In this document: piece by piece, positions 1 to 7,775 of the stretch
How positions within the stretch are numbered: position 1 is the first letter of the stretch
How the letters are laid out: every line of letters begins with the position of its first letter
Origin: Akkermansia sp.
GTDB lineage: Bacteria; Verrucomicrobiota; Verrucomicrobiia; Verrucomicrobiales; Akkermansiaceae
DNA: 34,127 bases
Assembly: GCA_017937215.1 (NCBI GenBank)
Contig: JAGBDZ010000125.1
Location: 1-34,127 of the forward strand
Direction: 5' to 3'
The notes under the pieces: generated by a model
What the model saw: only the letters and a program-made list of their open reading frames with translations
The model's database searches: none
Told to the model about the DNA's origin: nothing
Made by a program: the position numbers and the translations under genes

Positions 1-120
1 CACTCCTGACGTCGGGGCTCTGATTGTTCTTTTCGTTTACGAGGGGTTCCGCCGCTACGCGGCTCCACCGCCTCGCTATGGATATGCCGCCCGCTCCGCG
101 GGCTCAAATAGACGCTCGCT
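1..120. repeat. REP-like palindromic intergenic DNA
   Basis: Non-coding sequence rich in short GC palindromes. The core at 43-69 (GGGGTTCCGCCGC, 3-4 nt loop, GCGGCTCCACC) is nearly the same as the core at 8292-8320 beside the transposase gene. The phrase CGGGGCTCTGATT at 13-25 also recurs near 8343. This looks like a stand-alone copy of the palindromic element mobilised by RAYT-type transposases. It is cut by the window edge, so its true left end is unknown. Confidence 0.55.
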
Positions 121-170
121 GTCGCTCGCAAACTCAACGCCAAATTCCGATTTATCAGGGGGCATGATGC

Positions 171-211
171 AAAAAAACCGGAGCGGGGCCTGGGGGAGGC
201 ACCCGCTCCGG
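171..211 (-). terminator. Rho-independent terminator of the RRM gene
   Basis: On the minus strand a 10-bp GC stem (178-187 pairing with 202-211, CCGGAGCGGG / CCCGCTCCGG) is followed directly by seven T residues (171-177). It lies about 37 bp after the stop codon of the RRM gene. Confidence 0.9.
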
Positions 212-247
212 GGAAAATGGAGTCGGTATCAGTGGGGAGGAGACGCT

Positions 248-931
248 TTACTCAGCAGCCGGGGATTCCGGAGCATCGGCGGGAGCCTCTGCAGGAGCGG
301 CGGCCGGAGTCTCAGCAGGAGCAGCCGGCTTTTCGGCCGGCGTTTCCTCGGGCTTGTCGGCGCCTTCGGGGCGTTCGCTGGCGGCGCTCACCATGAGTTC
401 GCGCCCCATGAAGGGCTGACCGTGCAGCACCTCAGCGGCGCGCTTGGCATCATCGAGCATCTGCATTTCCACAAAGGCATAGCCCTTGCTCTTGTAAGTG
501 CGGGGATTATAGATAATCTCCACGCTGCGCACGTTGCCAAAGCCCTTGAAGAGGTCCTCCAGCTCGGCCTCGGTGGCCTCGTAGGAGAGGTTGCCGACGT
601 AGAGGCGGGCGTTGCGGGTGGGTGCCACGGAGGCGGGGCGGCGGCGTTTCTCCTGGCGGGCGGCGGGGTTGCCACCCTGGTTGCTGCGGCCCTTGGCCAC
701 GCGCACATTCTCCTTAGGTTTGCGCTTGTTATTGTTGCGGTTGTCGTTCTTCTTTGCGTTATCCTTCTTCTTGCCGAAACCGAAGAAACCGAGGATGCGC
801 TGCAACAGACTGGGCTTGGGAGCGGGGGCTTCCTGCGCGCGCGGCATACGGCGGCGGTAGGGGCGGCCCTTATTATTACGGCGGCGGCGGGCTCCCTGTC
901 CCTGCCGGCCCTGTGTATAATGTTCAGCCAT
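248..931 (-). CDS. RRM-domain RNA-binding protein with disordered flanks
   Basis: A 227-residue protein with one RNA recognition motif at roughly residues 105-185. RNP2 reads LYVGNL and RNP1 reads KGYAFVEM, both intact with the aromatic residues that stack on RNA bases. The N-terminal 100 residues are very basic (runs of R, K, N, with an RRRRNNKGR stretch), and the C-terminal 45 residues are almost only P, A, E and D. Bacterial single-RRM proteins of this kind bind single-stranded RNA and are often cold- or stress-responsive; that role is inferred here. The gene stands alone, with its own terminator at 171-211 and a possible promoter at 1047-1074 that would give an unusually long leader of about 110 nt. 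The start ATG at 931 has no Shine-Dalgarno sequence. Confidence 0.92.
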   Translation of the reverse strand: MAEHYTQGRQGQGARRRRNNKGRPYRRRMPRAQEAPAPKPSLLQRILGFFGFGKKKDNAKKNDNRNNNKRKPKENVRVAKGRSNQGGNPAARQEKRRRPASVAPTRNARLYVGNLSYEATEAELEDLFKGFGNVRSVEIIYNPRTYKSKGYAFVEMQMLDDAKRAAEVLHGQPFMGRELMVSAASERPEGADKPEETPAEKPAAPAETPAAAPAEAPADAPESPAAE

Positions 932-1046
932 ATAGGTTATTGAATCGAATTACTATCGTATGGTGGGAATCATGCCCGGCTCTGCCTGCACATACCCGGC
1001 GGCCTGAGCACTAAAGGATATATCAGGGCACAGTATGCCCATAGCT

Positions 1047-1074
1047 ATGTTACTACACCTGCATGACTTGGCAA
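1047..1074 (-). promoter_or_regulatory. Possible promoter of the RRM gene
   Basis: Within the 210-bp gap between the ATPase gene and the RRM gene, the minus strand reads TTGCCA, 16 bp, TAACAT. Transcription from here would give a leader of about 110 nt. I see no other convincing feature in 932-1141; a 61-codon minus-strand reading frame there has no supporting evidence. Confidence 0.4.
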
Positions 1075-1141
1075 GTCTAAACCACGCCAGCAGCAGAACT
1101 ATTTTAAATTTACGTTTTTCAATGTAAAATCCTGCCATCCC

Positions 1142-2368
1142 TTATATCATGGAAGCAGGATAAGCATAGCACCCCTTCCCCAGCGGCAGAATTTCCGTGG
1201 CAGTGCAGAGAACCACGCCCGGCTGCAATTCCGCACCAGGTGGCAGCGGCATGGTCTCCGCCGCCCTCAAATCCGTCAGTTTCGGTGAACTGCTGCGCTT
1301 CACTTCCAGTGGATACAGTTTTCCGTTCATTTCCAGGACAAAATCTATCTCAGCCCCGTTGCCACTGCGGTAATAGCTCAGCCGGGGCCGTATGCCGCGG
1401 TTCACGAAGCTGCGGCGCAGTTGTCCGTATACCCAGGTTTCCAGCATAGGCCCGGCCATGGCTCCGTACATCAGGGAACGCGGAGTATCCCACCCGCCCA
1501 GCCAGGAGCAGAACCCCGTATCCGCAAAATACACCTTGGGGCTTTTTGCCAGGCGCTTACTTGTATTGACATAATACGGCGGCAGAATATCCACTATCCC
1601 TGAAGTCTCCAGCACCGAAAGCCAGTTCTTGGCTGTGTTGGGCGATACATCCGCATCTCGTGCCAGGTCGGCATACACCAACTGCTGGCCGCTGCGGGCA
1701 GCCACCGACCGCATGAAACGCATGAAGGCGGAGGTGTCCCCCACTTGTGTAAGGGCTCTCACATCCCGCGTGATATAGGTATGCAGATAAGCGGAAAAAT
1801 AATCCTCCTGCGTGGTATCGGCATAACGGTACAAACGGGGGTAACCGCCCCGCCAGATGCGCTCATATAGCTCCGAAATATCGCACGCAGGAGCACTCAG
1901 CCGCTTCTTGATTTCTTCCGGATAAAAAGGCTCGGCGCTCCCACCCCTGCCCGCCACTTCACTCTGTGACAAGCTGTATAGCTCAACCAGCCCGATCCGG
2001 CCGGCCAGGCTTTCGCACGCCCCCTTCATGAGATGGAAGCGCTGGGAGCCTGTAAGCCAGTATTGCCCGGAATCCCCCGTCTCGTCTACCCGCAGCTTGA
2101 TGGCACGCAGCAGGCGTGGTTCGTATTGAACCTCATCTATGCAGAGAGGGCTCCCGCACTCTTCCAGAAACCCAATCGGGTCCTCCTGCGCGCGGGCTAG
2201 AGCGCGTTCATCATCAAGTGTCACATACCTCATCCCCTCCGGCAACAGACTGCGTAACAGTGTGGATTTTCCCACCTGCCGTGCTCCCGTCACCATCACG
2301 CAGGGAAAGTTGCGGCTCAGCTCCTGCACCTTGGCCGCCATTGTTCGCGCTATGTCCTTATTCATCAT
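1142..2368 (-). CDS. AAA ATPase with C-terminal DUF4143
   Basis: A 408-residue protein of the AAA_14/DUF4143 family. The N-terminal ATPase half has Walker A GARQVGKST (residues 28-36) and Walker B LCIDEV (about 75-80), followed by a sensor-like TGSQRF motif. The C-terminal half (about 200-385) is DUF4143 and contains GAEIDFVL followed about 10 residues later by LEVKRS, a spacing like the D...ExK core of PD-(D/E)XK nucleases. The family is common and patchily distributed in gut bacteria, and its function is not established. The gene is monocistronic, with a promoter at 2384-2412. ATG codons at 2368 and 2365 are both possible starts. Twin palindromes lie directly upstream of the promoter. Length is normal for the family. 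Confidence 0.9.
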   Translation of the reverse strand: MMNKDIARTMAAKVQELSRNFPCVMVTGARQVGKSTLLRSLLPEGMRYVTLDDERALARAQEDPIGFLEECGSPLCIDEVQYEPRLLRAIKLRVDETGDSGQYWLTGSQRFHLMKGACESLAGRIGLVELYSLSQSEVAGRGGSAEPFYPEEIKKRLSAPACDISELYERIWRGGYPRLYRYADTTQEDYFSAYLHTYITRDVRALTQVGDTSAFMRFMRSVAARSGQQLVYADLARDADVSPNTAKNWLSVLETSGIVDILPPYYVNTSKRLAKSPKVYFADTGFCSWLGGWDTPRSLMYGAMAGPMLETWVYGQLRRSFVNRGIRPRLSYYRSGNGAEIDFVLEMNGKLYPLEVKRSSSPKLTDLRAAETMPLPPGAELQPGVVLCTATEILPLGKGCYAYPASMI

Positions 2369-2383
2369 CTCTGCTCTGAGCCC

Positions 2384-2412
2384 ATCATCTCAGATTTCAG
2401 AAACTCAGTCAA
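2384..2412 (-). promoter_or_regulatory. Promoter of the DUF4143 ATPase gene
   Basis: The minus strand reads TTGACT (2407-2412), 17 bp, GATGAT (2384-2389), 15 nt before the ATG. The nearest 45-bp palindrome ends only 5 bp upstream of the -35 box, so it could act as an operator. Confidence 0.6.
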
Positions 2413-2416
2413 GCAT

Positions 2417-2524
2417 TTTACCATGCAAATCCGCAATCGCATTGCAGAATTGCATGGTAAATTCACCATTTTAAAGTAATTTACCATGCAAATCCGCAAT
2501 CGCGTTGCAGAATTGCATGGTAAA
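2417..2524. repeat. Two tandem 45-bp imperfect palindromes
   Basis: Copies at 2417-2461 and 2480-2524 differ at one base (CGCATTG against CGCGTTG) and are separated by 18 bp. Each begins TTTACCATGCAA and ends TTGCATGGTAAA, so the outer 12 bp form a perfect inverted repeat around a less symmetric centre containing CCGCAATCG. They fill most of the gap between the efflux lipoprotein stop and the ATPase promoter. They could be protein-binding sites, a small mobile palindrome, or a processed RNA hairpin. No poly-T tract follows, so a simple terminator is unlikely. Confidence 0.85.
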
Positions 2525-2541
2525 TACTTTTCAACAAGAAA

Positions 2542-3927
2542 TTATTTTTTCTCCGGCTCGAGGGGCCAGCCGCCGCCGAGGGCGGTGCAGAGCTGGGCGA
2601 GTTTGAGGCGGATGTTCTGGCGGGTGGAGATGATGTTGAGCTCGGAGGAAAGCCAGGCGCGCTCGGCAGCCGCCACGCTGAGGAAATCGGCCATGCCTTC
2701 GTGGTGCAGACGCAGGGAGAGCTCGGCAGATTCCTTATTAGCCGCGCAGGAGGCCTCGTACTGCGGGAGCTGACTGGTAAGCTTAGCATACTCGATGAGG
2801 CAGCCCTCCACCTCGGAGAACGCAGCCAGGACTGTCTTGCGATAGGCCTGCATGCTGGTCAGCTGGTTGAGCTCAGCCTGCTTCACGGACTCATTGAGCG
2901 CCACACGGTTCAGCAGGGTCTGGCTGGCAGAGGCACCGAGGTTCCAGGTACTGTTCTGCCAGAACTGGGAGAAATCCGTACCGGCACCGGAAGAGGTGCT
3001 GCCGGTGAGCGAGAGTTTCGGGAAGAGGTTGGCCACGCTCACGCCGATGCGGGCGGTGGCGGCGTGCAGGTCGCGCTCGGCCTTGATGACATCCGGGCGG
3101 CGGCGCAGCAGCTCGCTGGGCAGACCGGTGGGCACCGTGGGCACCAGGTTATACACCTGCTGCGGGGGAAGTTTCAGCGCAATGTTATCCACGGTGGTGC
3201 CCAGCAGAGTGGCCAGGGTGGTCTCGCAGTTGCGGATGGAGGCCTCCTGCGCCGGAATCTGGGCACGGGTGGAAGCAATGGTGGAGCGGGATTCGGAGAG
3301 CGCCAGCGCGCTTTCCATGCCGGTGGCGTGGCGCTCCTGGGTCACCTTATAGGTGCGTTCCTGGTAGGCCAGCTGCTCCTGAGCAATGCGCAGACTCTCC
3401 TTGGCAGAGATCCACTGGAAATACGCCGCTGCAATGCTGGAGGCCAGCGCGGTGCGGGTGGCAGCAGCGGCGGCCTTGGTGGAGCCCAGCGCGGCAGCGG
3501 CGGCCTCGACCTCGCGACGGGTGCCGCCCCAGATATCCGGGGTCCAGGAGGCGGAAAGCGCGCCGTTCCAGCGGCCATGGGAGACGGAAACATCATAGTT
3601 GCCGCTGTTGGTGCCACCGAAGCTCATCCCCAGGCTGGGGAAGAGCCCGCTGCGGGTGGAGCGCAGGGCGGACTCCGCCTTCTCAATGGCCAGTGCGGCG
3701 CTCACCATGTCCGGGTTGGCGGCAAAACCACCCTCAATCAGGCGGGTGAGCTGCGGGTCGCGGAAGCAGTGCCACCACTCATCCAGCGTGTGTTCGCTCG
3801 TGCCCGGCGGCTGGGCATTCACCCAGGTGGCGGGCAGCTCAGGAGCCGTGGCGCCCAGGAAGTCCGGCCCCATCATGCAGGAGCTCAGCAGGGCTGCGGT
3901 AAAGGTAAGAGGCAAAATACGTTTCAT
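2542..3927 (-). CDS. TolC/NodT-type outer-membrane efflux lipoprotein
   Basis: Outer-membrane channel of a tripartite exporter, two OEP repeats in about 461 residues. From the ATG at 3927 the protein begins with a classic lipoprotein signal (MKRILPLTFTAALLSSC), with the acylated Cys at about residue 17. An ATG at 3957 that overlaps the permease stop (ATGAATAA) would add ten residues and is possible through translational coupling. Landmarks typical of NodT-family factors are WWHCFRDPQL near the N-terminus and LRRRPDVIKAERDL in the middle. Last gene of the four-gene operon that starts at 7493; it works with the fusion protein and the ABC transporter. The substrate cannot be told from sequence. 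Confidence 0.93.
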   Translation of the reverse strand: MKRILPLTFTAALLSSCMMGPDFLGATAPELPATWVNAQPPGTSEHTLDEWWHCFRDPQLTRLIEGGFAANPDMVSAALAIEKAESALRSTRSGLFPSLGMSFGGTNSGNYDVSVSHGRWNGALSASWTPDIWGGTRREVEAAAAALGSTKAAAAATRTALASSIAAAYFQWISAKESLRIAQEQLAYQERTYKVTQERHATGMESALALSESRSTIASTRAQIPAQEASIRNCETTLATLLGTTVDNIALKLPPQQVYNLVPTVPTGLPSELLRRRPDVIKAERDLHAATARIGVSVANLFPKLSLTGSTSSGAGTDFSQFWQNSTWNLGASASQTLLNRVALNESVKQAELNQLTSMQAYRKTVLAAFSEVEGCLIEYAKLTSQLPQYEASCAANKESAELSLRLHHEGMADFLSVAAAERAWLSSELNIISTRQNIRLKLAQLCTALGGGWPLEPEKK

Positions 3928-3949
3928 ACAGGAAAAGAATGGGGAAAGT

Positions 3950-5317
3950 TTATTCATGACGCAGGGCGTCGATGGGGTCGAGGCGGGAGCCCTTCCAGGC
4001 CGGGTACCAGCCGAACACAATGCCGATGACCGCCGCCACCGATACGGACAGCACCATGGCCGAAACTGAGACGGAAACCGGCCAGCCCATCTGCACGCTC
4101 ACCATATAGGAAGCCACGCGCCCCACGGCAATGCCGATGAAGCCGCCGATGGTGCAGAGCAGCACCGCCTCCAGCAGGAACTGCCACATGATATCGCGCG
4201 GGCGGGCGCCCACGGCCATGCGCAGGCCGATTTCGCGCGTGCGTTCCGTCACAGAAACCATCATGATATTCATGATGCCCACACCGCCCACAACCAGTGA
4301 AATCATGGCCACGGAAATGAGCAGACTGCTGATGGTGGAGGTGGTATCCGTCATCATCTTCACGAACTGGGAACGGTCGCGCATGTTGAAGTCATCCAGC
4401 ACACCGGGTTCCAGCCCGTGCTGGCGGCGCAGCACCGGGGTCATGGCATCCATGGCCTTGTTCGGGTCCTTGCCGTCCAGCACCTGAACCGCGATAGAAT
4501 CCACCGTGCGCGTGCGCAGCGGGTGCGGCGCATTGGTGTACGGCTGCAGATCGCTGCCGGGATAGAAACTCACCGAAGTGGTGGGGAAAATATCGGTAGA
4601 GGAAACCTTGGTCGCGCTGGCAGCACCGCCCTTGCTGATGACGGCGGAGCCGCTGGAGCCCATGAGGCGCGTGCGGATACTGGTCCAGGGCAGAATGAGG
4701 CAGTCATCGGAGTCGTTGCCCATGCCATCCGCGCCCTTGGATTCCAGCACGCCGATGACGGTGAACACCACGTCCTTCACGCGGATATCCTTGCCGATAG
4801 GATCGGTATCGGCATAAAGTTCCTTGGCAATGGTGCTGCCGATGAGACACACACGACTGGCTTCATCCACCTGCTTTTTGGTGAAGGCACTGCCGGTGGC
4901 CACTTTCCAGCCCTCGATGGACATGTACTGCTCGTTGCCGCCCATGATGGAGCGCGGGCTCCAGTTCTGGTTGCCCACGATAATCTGCCCACTGGCGCGC
5001 ACCACCGGAGAGGCGGCTTTCACGTACTCAGGGCATTCCTTCACCAGGGCATCGGCATCCACCGCATAGAGCGAGGCGCGGCCGCCCATGCCGGTATTCA
5101 CGCCGGCGGTGCTCACGGAAGCGCCATTGATAGTGACCACATTGGTACCCATGGAGGAGAACTTATCGGCCACCTGCTTCTTGGAGCCTTCGCCAATCTC
5201 CATAATGGCCACCACCGCAGCGATACCAATCACAATGCCCAGCACCGTGAGCGCCGCGCGCATGGGATTGCGCACCAGGGCTTTCAGACAAGTTACGAAC
5301 AAGGTGTTGAATTTCAT
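3950..5317 (-). CDS. MacB-like ABC transporter permease
   Basis: A 455-residue permease with the MacB layout: a first membrane helix at about 18-40 (after RNPMRAALTVLGIVIG), a large periplasmic core domain (about 45-310), then three C-terminal helices of the FtsX domain (about 325-445). The motif ERTREIGLRMAVGARPRDI, which couples to the ATPase, is intact. It lacks a fused nucleotide-binding domain, which is supplied by the gene just upstream; the two overlap by 4 bp (ATGA). MacB-type transporters do not move substrate across the inner membrane but use ATP to drive release through the fusion protein and outer-membrane channel. Periplasmic substrates such as lipoproteins, peptides or drugs are possible. 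Confidence 0.94.
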   Translation of the reverse strand: MKFNTLFVTCLKALVRNPMRAALTVLGIVIGIAAVVAIMEIGEGSKKQVADKFSSMGTNVVTINGASVSTAGVNTGMGGRASLYAVDADALVKECPEYVKAASPVVRASGQIIVGNQNWSPRSIMGGNEQYMSIEGWKVATGSAFTKKQVDEASRVCLIGSTIAKELYADTDPIGKDIRVKDVVFTVIGVLESKGADGMGNDSDDCLILPWTSIRTRLMGSSGSAVISKGGAASATKVSSTDIFPTTSVSFYPGSDLQPYTNAPHPLRTRTVDSIAVQVLDGKDPNKAMDAMTPVLRRQHGLEPGVLDDFNMRDRSQFVKMMTDTTSTISSLLISVAMISLVVGGVGIMNIMMVSVTERTREIGLRMAVGARPRDIMWQFLLEAVLLCTIGGFIGIAVGRVASYMVSVQMGWPVSVSVSAMVLSVSVAAVIGIVFGWYPAWKGSRLDPIDALRHE

Positions 5318-6021
5318 TTCTGCAGAGTAGCTGTAAGTTCATCCGATACGCCGTCCAGAATCAGGCCGTCGCACATGTTGATGGCGCGGTCGGTGAAGGC
5401 GGCGGTCTTGGGGTCGTGCGTCACGATGATGACGGTGATGCCCTGCTTGCGGTTCAGGTCGCGGAACATGTTCATGACCTCCACCGAGGTGGTGGAATCC
5501 AGGTTGCCGGTCGGCTCGTCCGCCAGCAAAATGCCGGGGCTGTTGATGAGCGAGCGGGCAATGGCCACGCGCTGCTGCTGACCACCGGAAAGCTGGGCCG
5601 GGGTGTGGTGCATGCGCTCCTTGAGACCCACCAGGTCAATGAGCTCCAGCGCGCGCTTGCGGATTTCTGCCGTACTCTTGGCCGGGTGGTAGTAATAGGC
5701 CGGCATCATCACATTCTCCAGCGCCGAGGTACGGGCCAGCAGGTTGAAGTTCTGGAACACGAAACCGATGCGCTTGTTGCGCAGCAGGGCGCGCTCGTTG
5801 GCGTTCAGGCCGGCCACATTGTGGCCGTCAATCCAGAACTCGCCGCTGGTGGGGTGGTCCAGGCAGCCCAGAATATTCATGAGCGTGGACTTACCCGAAC
5901 CCGAGGCACCGGTGAGGGAAACGAACTCGCCATCCTCGATGCGCAGGGAAATCCCCTTGAGCACCGGCAGGTCAATCTCCCCCAGGTGGTAGACCTTGGT
6001 TATGTTTTTCAGCTCAATCAT
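5314..6021 (-). CDS. MacB/LolD-type ABC transporter ATP-binding protein
   Basis: A 235-residue stand-alone ATPase. It has Walker A GASGSGKST (about 38-46), Q-loop FVFQNFNL, signature LSGGQQQRVAIARSL, Walker B ILLADEPTGNLDS and the H-loop THD. The LDS ending and QQQRV signature are typical of the LolD/MacB/FtsE group. It powers the permease encoded directly downstream, with which it shares an ATGA overlap. It begins 23 bp after the fusion-protein stop, so all four genes are probably on one mRNA. No Shine-Dalgarno sequence is visible. Confidence 0.96.
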   Translation of the reverse strand: MIELKNITKVYHLGEIDLPVLKGISLRIEDGEFVSLTGASGSGKSTLMNILGCLDHPTSGEFWIDGHNVAGLNANERALLRNKRIGFVFQNFNLLARTSALENVMMPAYYYHPAKSTAEIRKRALELIDLVGLKERMHHTPAQLSGGQQQRVAIARSLINSPGILLADEPTGNLDSTTSVEVMNMFRDLNRKQGITVIIVTHDPKTAAFTDRAINMCDGLILDGVSDELTATLQK

Positions 6022-6044
6022 GACCGGAAAAATTGCACGTCTGT

Positions 6045-7493
6045 TTACATGGGCGGGCCCGGGCGGCCACCCTTGTCGGTCTGGCCGGGCCTGGCCTCAG
6101 CCCCACCGGTGCCGCGCTGGCGGCGCTTCGGGCCATTCATGCCGAACAGACCACCCTGCTTGCCAGCCTTGGCGGCATCACCGCTGAACATGGAAACACC
6201 TGTCACCAGCTCATCGCCGGGCTTGAGCTCCTGCCCTTCCGGCAGCGTCACCATGGAGCGCGTGCCATCCGAATCTCCCTTGATGACACGCACCGGCGCC
6301 ACCGTGGTATCGCTCACCTTGCGCCACACCAGCGTGGGGCGTTCCTCGCCCTCAGCACGCGGAGCCGGGCGCTTACCGCGGGCGCTTTCATCAATCTGCT
6401 CCGGGCTCGGGCGGAAATCGAAAGCGGCATCCGGCACCAGCAGGGCGCCCTTCACTTCCTTCACGATGAAGTTGGCATTGGCGCTCATGTAAGGCAGCAG
6501 CTTGCGCTCCGGGTTCTCGATATCCACCTCCACAATGTAGGTCACCACATTGGAGCTCATGGTGGCATTCGGGCGAATCTTGTTCACCGTGCCGGTGAAG
6601 TTCTCGTTCGGCAGGGCATCCACCGTGTAGCGCACCTCCTGACCGGGCTTCACCTTGGCAATATCGGCCTCATTCACGCTGCACCATATCTGCATCTTGC
6701 TCAGGTCGCGTGCCACCAGGAAAAGCGTGGTGGCGTTCATGCTGCTCACCACCGTCTGGCCCACGTTCACCTGGCGCACCACGATGGTGCCGTCCACCGG
6801 GGTGGAAATGCGGGTGTAATCGCGGTTGCGCAGCTCGCTTTCCAGCTGGGCCTCGGCGCTCTGCAGCTGGGCCAGCGCGCTCGCCTGCTGAGCCTCAGCC
6901 GTCTGCAACTGGGCCGTGGCGCTCTCCAGATTGGCAGCGGCAATCTCGGCGGAGTTCACGTACTGGTCATACTGCATCTGGGAGAGCGCATCGCCCACCC
7001 CCAGCGCCTTGGCGCGTGCCAGGTCGCGGTCGGCCTTGTTCTTGTTGGCCGTGGCCTGGGAAATGGAGGCCTTGGCCTGCGCCACAGAAGCATCGGACGA
7101 AAGAATCTGCGCCTGAGCCTGCGAAACCTGCGCCTCAGCTCGCTTGATATCCAGCTCCACGATGGTGTCATCGATGCGGGCGAGCAACTGTCCCGCCTTC
7201 ACCTCGCTGCCGTAGTCCACCGGGCGGCCATCCACATCCACGCCGAATTCCTTGATTTCGCCGGTCACCTGGGCACCTACGTCCACCAGTTCCTGCGGTT
7301 CCAGCGTGCCTGTGGCCTGCACCTTGCTCACAAAATCATCCTGCACCACCGCCACCGTATTGAACCGGGTCTCCACCGAAGCGGAATCCCCGGAGAAATA
7401 CCAATACCCGGCACCACCGGCGCAGATGAGGGCCGCGCCACCCCACTTGAAAATCGCTTTCACGGTTAATATATTACTATTTCCTGTTCTCAT
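6045..7493 (-). CDS. MacA/HlyD-type periplasmic membrane fusion protein
   Basis: Periplasmic adaptor of the tripartite exporter, 482 residues from the ATG. An N-terminal membrane anchor (about 14-31) leads to a biotinyl-lipoyl-like half (GTLEPQELVDVGAQVTGEI), then a long Ala/Gln-rich coiled-coil hairpin (about 115-245), the returning lipoyl half (STPVDGTIVVRQVNVGQTV) and beta-barrel domains. The C-terminus is Gly/Pro/Arg-rich and ends RPGPPM, an odd low-complexity tail. Start choice is uncertain: a GTG at 7463 gives VKAIFKWGG, a typical adaptor N-terminus, and a good promoter (7471-7498) overlaps the ATG at 7493. If that promoter is real, the GTG at 7463 is the true start of a nearly leaderless mRNA. 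Confidence 0.93.
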   Translation of the reverse strand: MRTGNSNILTVKAIFKWGGAALICAGGAGYWYFSGDSASVETRFNTVAVVQDDFVSKVQATGTLEPQELVDVGAQVTGEIKEFGVDVDGRPVDYGSEVKAGQLLARIDDTIVELDIKRAEAQVSQAQAQILSSDASVAQAKASISQATANKNKADRDLARAKALGVGDALSQMQYDQYVNSAEIAAANLESATAQLQTAEAQQASALAQLQSAEAQLESELRNRDYTRISTPVDGTIVVRQVNVGQTVVSSMNATTLFLVARDLSKMQIWCSVNEADIAKVKPGQEVRYTVDALPNENFTGTVNKIRPNATMSSNVVTYIVEVDIENPERKLLPYMSANANFIVKEVKGALLVPDAAFDFRPSPEQIDESARGKRPAPRAEGEERPTLVWRKVSDTTVAPVRVIKGDSDGTRSMVTLPEGQELKPGDELVTGVSMFSGDAAKAGKQGGLFGMNGPKRRQRGTGGAEARPGQTDKGGRPGPPM

Positions 7494-7498
7494 GTCAA
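7471..7498 (-). promoter_or_regulatory. Promoter of the efflux operon
   Basis: The minus strand reads TTGACA (7493-7498), 16 bp, TAATAT (7471-7476), then 7 nt, then a GTG at 7463. Predicted transcription would begin at or next to the GTG. This conflicts with use of the ATG at 7493, which lies inside the -35 region. Confidence 0.6.
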
Positions 7499-7535
7499 GC
7501 CGCAGAAATGCGGCTCCTTCACTTATCTGATACGC

Positions 7536-7573
7536 AAAAATCCGCGCATATTCTACATCTGCGCGGATTTTTT
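7536..7573. terminator. Bidirectional Rho-independent terminator
   Basis: Stem ATCCGCGC (7540-7547) pairs with GCGCGGAT (7561-7568), flanked by A-runs on the left and T-runs on the right, so it can work in both directions. It lies about 20 bp after the outer copy of the mrdA 3' end (7595-7642), so it was probably the original mrdA terminator. Confidence 0.88.
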
Positions 7574-7594
7574 GCTAAAAAATACATGAAAATC

Positions 7595-7642
7595 TCAATT
7601 TCTGGAGCGACCGTCGTCCCAGCCGGTCTGGGAGTGGCGTTT
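7595..7642 (-). repeat. Outer copy of the mrdA 3' end
   Basis: These 48 bp match 8362-8409, the last 15 codons plus stop of mrdA, with a single difference (7616 G against 8383 A). On the minus strand the difference is synonymous (GAC/GAT) and the stop TGA is kept. The copy is cut off from the rest of the gene by the REP/transposase unit. It is the left member of a direct repeat that flanks 7643-8361. Confidence 0.93.
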
Positions 7643-7644
7643 CT

Positions 7645-7755
7645 CAGCCCCGGAGGGGCGGCAGCCTTTAGACCGGGGTGGAGCTGCGCCAGCAGCGAAA
7701 CCCCGGGTGTGCGTGATAAGGAATCAGAACCCCGGAGGGGTGGCAGGACGCAGGT
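7645..7755. repeat. Left inverted REP block
   Basis: Two short palindromic units, GCCCCGGAGGGGCGGC at the outer end and ACCCCGGAGGGGTGGC at the inner end, enclose a longer palindrome at 7671-7706 (GACCGGGGTGGAGC ... CCCCGGGTG). The whole block reappears reverse-complemented at 8247-8352 with the same order of parts, forming a large inverted pair around the transposase gene. Confidence 0.85.
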
Positions 7756-7775
7756 CTACAAACAGTAGCAGAATT

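Noticed and set aside
164..943. Long plus-strand reading frame opposite the RRM gene
   Set aside because: It is the antisense of a clear RRM protein, has low-complexity Gly/Ala/His sequence and covers the RRM terminator.
953..1138. 61-codon minus-strand frame between the ATPase and RRM genes
   Set aside because: It overlaps the probable RRM promoter, shows no motif or ribosome-binding signal, and is most likely chance.
2701..4029. 442-codon plus-strand reading frame opposite the efflux lipoprotein
   Set aside because: Antisense frame produced by GC-rich codon use; the minus-strand protein has signal, lipobox and family motifs, this one has none. The same applies to long antisense frames at 6033-7469, 8197-9531, 9556-10587, 17288-18400, 20900-22213, 24372-25673, 26525-27637 and 28535-30217.
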